Below are positions 1 through 7,481 of a DNA stretch of 12,241 bases, piece after piece. The notes under the pieces are model-generated. The model made no database searches, was not told the origin of the DNA, and saw only the letters and a program-made list of their open reading frames with translations. Location of the stretch: assembly GCF_000611645.1 (NCBI RefSeq), contig NW_014011905.1, positions 1 to 12,241 on the forward strand, given 5' to 3'. The translations under genes were made by a program, and so were the position numbers. How positions within the stretch are numbered: position 1 is the stretch's first letter; each line of letters starts with the position of its first letter. The DNA comes from Monoraphidium neglectum. Its lineage: Eukaryota > Chlorophyta > Chlorophyceae > Sphaeropleales > Selenastraceae.

Positions 1-40
1 AGCCCACACCCCCCCAAACCCCCATCCCCCAGGGCGTCAC

Positions 41-2954
41 CTTGTTGAGCCGTGTCACCCAGAAGACGGCGGCAAACAGGAAGCACGGCACCACCAGGTA
101 GATGAACCAGCCCTTGAGCTGCGGTCAAGATCACGCAAGACCAGATCACACCAGATCAGAGGGATGGATTGGAGGTTTGGGCGCTGCAGGCGGAGTGCAA
201 GTGTGCGGCGTGGCCCTGGGCTCAGGCAGTTCAGGCTTCCACCGCCGCCTGTGGCGCGGTGCCGCTCCGCGCTGCCGCTCACACGGCTTCCTTCTCATCC
301 CGGCGGCGCCCCCTGGAGGCTGCTGCCCCGCCGTTCAGGCCGTTGCCACTGCCCCTTGGCGACTCTCCTTGCTGTGCTGCAGCAATCCTTCCCGAATGCC
401 CTTTTCTCACTGAAGCGCCATAATCCACCCCCAACCCCAATACCCTGCAATGCAATGCAAGCCTGATGCAGGATTCGCCTCTCCTTGCCCCCTGTACTCC
501 TTTCCAGAAGCAGCCCCATCCCGCCCAAGCGCGCGACGCACACATACACACTCAAGCACACACCACACACACCCAAGCAGACCTGGTTGTCCCCCGAGAA
601 GGTGGCCCGCAGCAGCACCGCCAGAGTCTTGCTGAACAGCACAGACTGCGTGCCGATCAGGGCGCTGAACGTGGCATACAGCACAGGTAGGGCGCCCTCC
701 CAGCCGCGCGCGCCGCCGGGGCCGGCGGCACTGGGGGTGGCCAAGTTTGCGTGGCGCGGGGGCGACCATGGGTGGGGGCAATCGGGGCTCATTGTTTTGG
801 CCACGCACATGCCGCGGCTCCCCCGGTGAGATGGGGTTGGCGCGGTGGGTCTTGGATGCCTGGCCGCCGGGTCTGCGATCATAGGCAGGCTCGAGGATCA
901 CGCCGCCCCTCAATCCCCGAGCTGGGCGTGTCAAGACAGCACTCGTTGCGCCCGCTGACTGCCGCGCCGCGCGTGCCGCTCACAGTGTGCGGCGCCTGCC
1001 CATGTTGTACAGTGTATAGCAGCCCACCACGGCCGCCGTGGACACAGACAGATACGATATGTAGACCGGCCTGCGGCGGCAAGACCACCGTGTGTGTGCG
1101 TGGGGGGGGGGTGTCTTTTGGTTCGCGGGGTCTGATTTGATGCTGTGGGAAGACGTGGGGCCCCTGAGCTGTTTCGGACGGCGCGGCATCTCGCCGCCTC
1201 GCCGCCTCCAGATGCTCTGGGGCTTAGACCGCGCATCGACCAACAAGACTGTACCCGGCGTTCAGCACCCATGGACCCCACCACCCCTGTCACCCATCGG
1301 GCTTGATATGCCACCCATGGAAACGGCACCCACTCTGCATAGAATCTTAAGAGGTCCTTGGCCGTGAACACCGATGAGGAGTGGTCGCCAAAAGACACCA
1401 GCAGCACGCAGCCCGCCACAATGCACGCCGTCGCGGCCAGCACGCTGCGGGTGACCTGGGTAGCAGGACGTTTTGTGCGGGCGGGGGCTGAGCGCGAGGC
1501 GCGCGCGCGCGCGCGTGATTTTGAGTGCGCATCCGACCGCCATCCTCAAAGGTGCCGGAGAATGCATCGCTCCTGCGCGAGGAAACGGGCTGCGGTCTGT
1601 GGCGGCGTGCGGAACGGACCGCGGGACCCGGCGGCTTTTGCGGGACTCCATTGAGCGGTGCGTGACGTCACCACGTGTCACTACCGACGTCTCACGGACC
1701 GGGCTGGTTTTGGTGGGGGGAACCGCGCCCACCTTCTCCTTGAGCACCAGCGACGCGAAGATCACGTTGGACACAAATTGGACGCACCCTATGGCGGACA
1801 GCAGCGACTGCGCAGCGTAACCTGCGCACGGGGCAGGGTCACGCACGGCGAGGGGGCGGGGCGACGGCAGCGGGGTCAGCAGTAGCGCAGCGCCTGCGGC
1901 GCGCTGCCCCGGGTGCGGGCTGGCCCAGAGCATGCGCTGCACCAGCTTCGCAATCGGCAGTCGCAAGACACGCGTATCGAGGCCAGCCGGTGTTCAAGTC
2001 CTCTGTCTATGCCATTGTGGCGACTGCCATGAGCTCAGGCCTGAGCCGCTTCTTGTTTCAAACGCTCCTCTTTGCCTGTCCGCAGGACCGCCGCCACCAC
2101 AGCGGCTGCCAACGCCACAACGCCCTCAAATTGCGTGGCCGCTCGGGTGCCCCCCAGTCGCTCGGGTGCCCCCCTGCTGCGGCTGCGGCCGCCACCTGGG
2201 TCCCCGCTGCCAGCCTGTACATTGAATGGCCAATGCAAATCAGATGAACGGGCCCGTTCGACTCCGACTAGAGAAAACAGAGTTCAGGCCCGTTTGACCC
2301 ACCGAAGGACAAGAAGTTGGCGACGTTGCCGACAGTGAAGGCCGCCACGCCAAACTGCCACTCCCTGAAGCGGCTGATGGGCGGCTTGTCGGCCTCGGCC
2401 AGGGGTAGCGCAGCGCGCTTGTTGTGGCCGAGCTTCATCACGTTCTGTGGGGGCAGCCAAACAGTCGCGGGCTCAGGGGGCATACGATAAGGCTCCACCC
2501 CCTGCATGCGCCAGTGCCACGCCGCGCCGCGTGGCGCCGCGACGGCGCTGCGGCTGCTACCGCACTGCCTGGCAGCTGCCCGCAGCGCGTGGGGTGAACC
2601 GCGGTCGGGGGGGGGGGGGGGCGCTGCGCGGCCCTGCTGTCGGGACCGTGCGGGGTCTGCTGCGGCCGCGCACACGCAGAGCAGTGCGTAGGGCGCAGGG
2701 TGCAGGGCGCGCCCGGCAGGGGTGCACCCTGTGCTCACCGTGCCCAGGTTGATCAGAATGCTCCCCACCTGCGGAGGCGTGGGCCCCCGTCAGGAGCCAG
2801 CGCCCGCGTAAGTCAGGATTGACCATGGCTGCGCCTTCAAACGTGCACAACGCCACGTACAATATCGCATTCGTCCCTGTGAAGCGCGGGTGCGTTTCTT
2901 GCCTGTCGCACCCACCAAATTGACGCCGACGCCGATGAGCCATTTCGCCCCCAT
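41..2954 (-). CDS. NIPA-family (DUF803) magnesium transporter-like membrane protein, 3' end off the window
   Basis: Members of the NIPA family are multi-pass membrane proteins that move Mg2+. Eight exons on the minus strand join in phase: 2954-2916, 2768-2739, 2444-2303, 1821-1733, 1455-1334, 1070-984, 730-583 and 118-41, all with GT-AG introns, giving 245 residues. The start ATG (2952-2954) follows an in-frame stop and gives MGAKWLIGVGVNL. Family hallmarks are INLGTNVMKLGHNKR (about residues 19-33), the helix GNVANFLSFGYAAQSLLSAI (62-81), LVLKEKVT (95-102), SFGDHSSSVFT (about 119-129), IGTQSVLFSKTL and FWVTRLNK (238-245). Most of the rest is hydrophobic, as expected for serial membrane helices. 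The exon at 730-583 opens with a Gly/Ala loop, and its acceptor at 731-732 was chosen because it restores phase. The first two exons are only 39 and 30 bases. The gene continues left through an intron whose donor is at 39-40. The family is certain; the exact member and transported ion are inferred. Confidence 0.93.
1499..1515. repeat. Alternating GC dinucleotide run
   Basis: Seventeen bases of strictly alternating G and C lie in an intron of the NIPA-type gene. Such a run can adopt Z-DNA under supercoiling. No coding role. Confidence 0.7.
1662..1677. promoter_or_regulatory. Paired ACGT-core palindromes inside a NIPA-type gene intron
   Basis: GTGACGTCAC (1662-1671), a perfect 10-base palindrome with a CRE/C-box-type core, is followed at once by CACGTG (1672-1677), a G-box. 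Both are classic bZIP/bHLH target words. They lie in the 277-base intron between exons 5 and 4 counted from the right-to-left start. Function is inferred from the words only. Confidence 0.35.
2607..2621. repeat. 15-base poly-G tract (poly-C in the transcript)
   Basis: Fifteen consecutive G on the plus strand give poly-C in the sense of the NIPA-type gene, inside the 294-base intron 2445-2738. A similar ten-G run lies at 1102-1111 in another intron of the gene. These add to the pyrimidine content of the introns and are likely length-variable. Confidence 0.75.
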
Positions 2955-3483
2955 GCTACTGGCTGCCTCGCCCAGCAGCTTTGCAGCTGACTGACCAAAC
3001 TAAATGGACTTTCTTTGAAATCAGTCTGTTCCTTCTCGTCCTATGCCATACCCGTGCGCTCGTTCTGACACTGCTGCCCCCTTCGCCGCAGCGCTGCTGC
3101 TGCTGCTTCCAGAGGTTGCAGGCAGAGGTGGTCCAGGGGACCCGATGCTCACTATAATATTACACTTAACATGTAATACTGATATTCAAGCGCTGCGTTC
3201 AGTTGTGCGACCAGCCTGGGGCCTGATGCTTTTTGAACCCAATGTTTCAACGCCGATGCTGTTGAAGGCAGCGGAGTATCAATGATTCTGAATCCAATTT
3301 CTGATAAATCTGAGTTTTGCATCGTCTTTCCTTGTGTCCGGCAGCTGCAGCGGTTCCTAGTCACTTGACTTGGACCCCGACACACTGGCAACCGGGACAA
3401 TGCAGATGCCAATTGTATTTCTTGCATATTTTTCATTGATAGCTTCAGGCATGCTCGCCAGCCTTTGTGATCTCGCAGGGTAG
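2955..3483. promoter_or_regulatory. Shared upstream region between the divergent NIPA-type and COX19 genes
   Basis: This 529-base stretch separates two start codons that face away from each other, so it must hold both promoters and both 5' leaders. I see no supported gene in it. It is less GC-rich than the flanking exons around 3150-3190 and 3280-3440. Toward COX19 there is a CCAAT at 3409-3413 and a TATA-like GCATATTTTT at 3424-3433, 50-60 bases before the ATG. These words are short, so their role is inferred. A possible splice acceptor (CTCGCAG, near 3478) lies just before the COX19 ATG, so part of this region could be an intron in the 5' leader. Confidence 0.6.
3158..3178. repeat. Short perfect inverted repeat in the divergent promoter region
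   Basis: TATTACA (3158-3164) and TGTAATA (3172-3178) are perfect 7-base inverted arms around a 7-base loop, in an AT-rich patch. The symmetry could mark a dimeric factor site or a small hairpin. The arms also contain TGTAA on each strand, the chlorophyte poly(A) word, but neither gene ends here. Confidence 0.5.
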
Positions 3484-4123
3484 ATGAGCGCGTTCGGCGG
3501 GGCCCGCGGTGTGGCGGCCAGGCCTCCAGAAAAGGGAATATTTCCATTGGATCATTTCGGCGAGTGCAAGCAGGTCAGCGCAAGTTGCAGTGCTGCGTGC
3601 GCCAGCACAAGCGCATGCTGCTCGCCGTTGCTGTTGCCGCTGCTCTGCTGACTGTCGGGCACTGGCACACGGCGCGCCGCCCCTCTGCCAACTTGCACCT
3701 CGCAGGTTGCGCAACAGTATTTGGAGTGCCTTAAACGCCACAACGCGGAAGCCTCCGCTTGCAAGGAGCTCTCGCGTCAATACCTCACGTGCCGGATGGA
3801 CCGGTGAGGGGGCCCGGCCTGGGCACGGCCAGCTGAGGTGCACCACCCGCGCACCCAGCCCCCACGGGCCTCGTGCCAGCAGATACACGAGCTACGAGAA
3901 CGTTCGTTTGACCGGCTTGAGGCGCGCGGCCGCCCCCTTGCAAGCGCATGCACTGCCGCTGCTGCCGTGTGCGCGCAGCCCCGAGCCGGCCCCCTCTTCC
4001 CGGCCCGTGACCCTGCAAACGCAGGGATCTCATGGCAAAGCAGGATCTGACAGAGTTGGGGCTGGAGGATTCAAAGCCGCAGCAGCAGCGACAGGAACAG
4101 CAGCAGCAGCAGCAGCAGCAGCC

Positions 4124-4164
<41 letters not shown>

Positions 4165-4178
4165 GGTCCAAACCGTGA
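3484..4178 (+). CDS. COX19: COX19, cytochrome c oxidase assembly factor, with a polyglutamine C-terminal tail
   Basis: COX19 is a small CHCH-fold protein of the mitochondrial intermembrane space. It is needed to assemble cytochrome c oxidase and is linked to copper handling. Three exons (3484-3573, 3706-3803, 4025-4178) join in phase through GT-AG introns of 132 and 221 bases to give 113 residues. RPPEKGIFPLDHFGEC is the family N-terminal signature. The twin CX9C motifs are complete: Cys28-x9-Cys38 and Cys49-x9-Cys59, within YLECLKRH and RQYLTCRMDR. LMAKQDLTELGL (65-76) is the usual C-terminal segment. An in-frame TAG lies directly before the ATG. Cysteine pairs of this type are normally oxidised by MIA40 during import, and no N-terminal presequence is visible, as expected. 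The odd part is the end: after residue 81 it reads QQQRQE, then Q8, P, Q13 and RSKP, where relatives simply stop or have a short charged tail. The start lies 529 bases from the oppositely oriented NIPA-type gene. Confidence 0.96.
4098..4163 (+). repeat. CAG triplet tract coding the glutamine tail of COX19
   Basis: Eight CAG codons (4098-4121), then CCG, then thirteen CAG/CAA codons (4125-4163) lie in the last exon of COX19, in the glutamine frame. A shorter CAG cluster precedes them at 4080-4094. The CCG and the CAA codons break the purity of the tract. Confidence 0.9.
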
Positions 4179-4349
4179 CGCCAACGGCCGCGGGCGCGGA
4201 GCCCGGCGGTCCTGGTGGCGCGAGACAATTGTTTAGCAGGTGGATCGTGCAGCACGGCAGCGGTGGCGCGCGGTCCGCAGCAAACGTGGCTCCAACGGCA
4301 GTTTTGTCCCTGGCTCTACATGAGCCGTCACCGGCAGCGCTGATGTGGG

Positions 4350-4377
4350 TTGCTGGTTGAGATTGTTGCTGGTTGAG
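4350..4377 (+). repeat. 12-base direct repeat in the COX19 3' flank
   Basis: TTGCTGGTTGAG occurs at 4350-4361 and again at 4366-4377, 16 bases apart. It lies in the presumed 3' untranslated region of COX19 and looks like a small slippage duplication. Confidence 0.6.
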
Positions 4378-4611
4378 TGTGTGCAGCATCAGAGCAATGA
4401 GTGCGGCAGCTTGTTGATGTACAGCCCAAGAGTACTTGTCTGGCCACACATGTCATCATGGAACGCCTGCGTGCACGTGAGACATTCATTGTACATTGCC
4501 CATGTGAGCGCGCTGCTGAAAGCCCGCACCTGGTTTGAGCAGGCATGCCAGCGTGACATGACAGGTGATGCAGGCCCTTATGTATCGCTTTTCGTGTCAT
4601 ACCTTGATCGT

Positions 4612-4616
4612 TGTAA
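4612..4616 (+). terminator. TGTAA polyadenylation signal, probably for COX19
   Basis: TGTAA is the usual poly(A) signal of green algae and replaces AATAAA there. This is the first plus-strand copy after the COX19 stop codon, about 435 bases downstream. It is the only candidate seen between the stop and the next gene. A five-base word is weak evidence by itself. Confidence 0.45.
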
Positions 4617-4640
4617 CGTCGCTCGTGGGCATGACAGATG

Positions 4641-5588
4641 AGTTGCTGCTTATGATTATCCTGGAGCATGCGCATTCCAATGCGTGCCACGCCAAGGCGC
4701 AGCGGGTCGCAGCAGCTAGCCCAGCGCAGGCGCGGTCTGGCAGGGATCACGGCAGTGACAGAAGTGGTGGCGCTGGCTCCGGTCTTCAGTTGGCTGTGTC
4801 CCTGGGAGGGGATGCAGGCAGTTGGGTGAAAAAGATGGGCTTGCCCTTGCAAGCTTGCGAGGGAAGGGGGTGCCTTGAGACGCCGTTGCAAAGGCCAACA
4901 GGACGGGTGCGCGGTGCGTGTAGTCTAAGACCGCCTGCGATGCCCTGAAGCTGGGGTTTTTGCGAGTGTCGCATGCGCAGCGACGCATCCAGCGCGCAAC
5001 GTGCCCAGGTGCTGTGGGTTGTGTGCACAGCCGAGCATAATGTCGCAAGCGGCGCTGGTGCACGCGCGGTGTTGCTGCGGCCGTGCAAGGGTAAGTCTGA
5101 GCTCAGCCATCACAGCCTTCGGCGCAGTCTGAGCGCTCTCTCCTAATTGATTTGCAGCTATACGCATAAAAAAAACAGCCAAAGTGTGGTACGCGCGCAG
5201 TCAGCACAGCAGACGCGGCGGCCTTGAAGTCATAAATTGATTTCACAAGTCAGACTTGCCATCAGCGCCAACAGCATCGCACATACATGCGCCTACGCAA
5301 TAATTTATCCGCCCCGACCTTTGAAGTCGCTTTCTTTCCCATAGTGGTCGACCGGTCAAACGTGCCTCCCGGGAGCCCCAGATCTCCTCAGAGAGTGATA
5401 ATATTATCATCTATTACATCTAGAATATCATTCACAGTCACTTGAGACCCTTCGATCCTGCCGGACCCGGGCTTGCAGCTGTTTCGTGAAGAAACGTCTT
5501 TGCGAGAGCTGATGGGAAGGATGGGGCAGGGCGACCACCTCATGTATAGCTGAAACGTCGCGTTCAAGGGCAGGCGGCGCCCGCAGAG
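4641..5588. other. Spacer and presumed 5' flank/leader of the PH-domain gene
   Basis: No supported gene lies in these 948 bases; the open frames on both strands resemble nothing I know and are ordinary for GC-rich DNA. The segment from about 5150 to 5460 is noticeably AT-richer, with ATAAAAAAAA near 5165, ATAAATTGATTT near 5231 and AATAATTTATC near 5300. That composition fits a promoter. GAAACGTC occurs twice (5491-5498 and 5552-5559) shortly before the PH gene start codon at 5589. The transcription start cannot be fixed from sequence. Confidence 0.5.
5396..5409. repeat. 14-base perfect palindrome upstream of the PH-domain gene
   Basis: TGATAATATTATCA reads the same on both strands. It lies about 180 bases before the PH gene ATG, inside the AT-rich patch of the spacer, so it could be a binding site for a dimeric regulator. 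Confidence 0.55.
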
Positions 5589-7418
5589 ATGGAGGGGAGG
5601 CAGCCGGCAAGGGGCCTCACGGCCCACTACTTCTTCTCCTTTGGGTGCGCGCCGCCGTCTGCTGATGCAGTCGTGCGTGGCACCCACTGCGGGCGCTGCG
5701 CTTTCTAAAATGCGCGCCGCTGCCACCGTGCTGGGGCGAGGCAGCGCACGTGCCCTCTTGGCTGTCTTGCAGACGTTGCGCAAACGCGTGCCTCAGCCTG
5801 ACGCGCGCTCGTCTCCATTGCGCGGCTCTGTGTGGCTCAGGGTGGACGTGCAGCTGGTGGGGGACAAGTCCAACACACGCGTTGAGCAGCGCATACTGCA
5901 CCTGGACGCGGCCGCGGCCGCCGTCAAGTTTGTGCAGAAGGGCAGCGTCCGCGTCTTCCTGCGGTTCGACGCCATCAACCAGGCGCGCCTGCGTGCACAT
6001 GGGAGGGGCCCCCCGCGCCGGCGGCCGCCCCTCGTCGGGCCGGCGCTTGCGCCCGCCAAAGGTAGCAATAGCAGCGCCTGTAACGAAGAGCGGCCGGCAG
6101 CTGCCAGGGCTGCTGCCCGCGGTGCTGCTAATGGCGGCCGTACCGTAATCATCGACACCGTGCAACGTGATGCCGACCGCTCGCGTGTGCGGCCCGCAGA
6201 TCGTTTTTGACGAGGTCGAGCCGCGCAGCGTGCTGGTGTCGTGCCGCGACGAGCGCCGCTACTTTGTGGACTTCCAGTCCGCGGAGGACTGCCTGCTATT
6301 CAGGACGGTGTGCTATGACGTCAGCATGGGGGCGCTGGACGTGAACAGGCAGGGCTGCGCAGCGGCGCAGGGGGGGGGGGGAGGGGGGGCGTTCGGGACG
6401 CAGGCAAGGCGTTTTGTGGCTGCGTAGCAGAAGCAATTGCCTGGACGCCCCGACTTTGCCATGTTGACACAGTGCCGCGTGTGTGCAGCAGCCCAGTTCA
6501 CCCCCTGGCAAGCATGAACCCACCGCCCTGGCCTGGCGAGGGGTCGCAGGTTCCAACGCAGCGTGTTGAAAAAGGGGACCATCCTCAAGCGCAGCAAGGC
6601 CGGCACCTTTGGGGAGCGGTACGCGGTGAGCCAGCGCGCGCCTCAATCGCACACAACGCACACCGAAGCGGCGCCCACCAACGGCGAAAAGGCTGCAGCC
6701 GCGCACAACACCTCCAAGAGCACACCCTGCCTGCGCGTGGTGCCGCTGGCTCTCGTTGACCTCCCCTGGTTACCCTGTGCCTGCTAATTTGCTATTTGCT
6801 GCCCTGCCCCCTCGTGGCGCGCTACATCAACCCCAGATCCTCACCCCGCGCAAGCTGTTCATCTTGCCGAGCAAGGTGGCCGTCTACCCCAGCAACGTGG
6901 TGTCCCTAGTAGACGTGTCCCCGCGGTTCGACGAGGTCAAGGGCACGCTGCACTTGGACGTGAGCGCAACTAACACAGTTGTGGGCTTGTGGCAGATGAA
7001 AGGCCGCGGCAGCCGCCTGGCCGTCGCAGCTGCCTTATTGTGGCAGCCACCCATTCGCGCCGAACCCTACCCTCCGGCCTGCCGCCGGGTGCCACGCGGC
7101 TGGACTGGAAGCAGAGAGCAGGCCCAGGCTAACAGAGAGGTGGCGGCGAGTGCAAGTCACAGGCAGCACACAGGATGAATGTCAACCCACCTAGCACTGT
7201 TGTGCAAAGTGATTTAGTGTCAACATACGAGTTGTTGTGCGCCACGCGCCATGTACACGTGTGCAGGTCGCGGGGCGCGAGTTTGTGCTCAAGGGCGAGG
7301 ACAGGGACGAGGCGCAAGAGTGGTTTGTGGCCATCGCCAACAGCGCCACCAGCAGGTGCGTGGGATTGCTGCTTGGCAGCCGTGATTGACCTGATTGGCG
7401 GGCTGGTTTCTGCTGTTT

Positions 7419-7481
<63 letters not shown>

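Larger units (their letters stand above)
4179..4640 (+). other. Presumed COX19 3' untranslated region
   Basis: This is the stretch after the COX19 stop codon (4176-4178), and no coding exon is recognisable in it. It runs to the first TGTAA on the plus strand after the stop, at 4612-4616. The transcript end is therefore probably within about 30 bases after that. This is inferred from the signal alone. Confidence 0.5.

Noticed and set aside
537..575. CA-rich stretch considered as a microsatellite
   Set aside because: It is interrupted every few units and lies in an intron of the NIPA-type gene; too short and impure to call.
2141..2174. Two copies of a 15-base GCTCGGGTGCCCCCC word
   Set aside because: A simple local duplication within an intron, with no sign of a longer array.
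3509..4360. 283-codon plus-strand frame with a polyalanine run across COX19
   Set aside because: It is the +1 shadow of COX19: the alanines are the CAG tract read in another frame, and it runs through both COX19 introns.
4565..5182. Open frames on both strands between COX19 and the PH gene
   Set aside because: They have mixed low-complexity composition, no recognisable motif, no consistent exon phases, and lie in GC-rich DNA where long chance frames are common.
5388..5783. Minus-strand open frame ending in a protein-like stretch (IEGSQVTVNDILDVIDDN)
   Set aside because: The plausible part comes from the AT-rich patch and its palindrome. The rest overlaps PH gene exon 1 and intron 1 antisense, no family is recognised, and no splice partners were found.
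5641..6210. Start of the PH gene at ATG 5665 or 5710 in an unspliced frame
   Set aside because: The ATG at 5589 with a GT-AG intron 5645-5840 joins HYFFSFG to VDVQLVGD in phase, has a CCTGAC branch-like word and a pyrimidine-rich acceptor, and gives more protein-like sequence.
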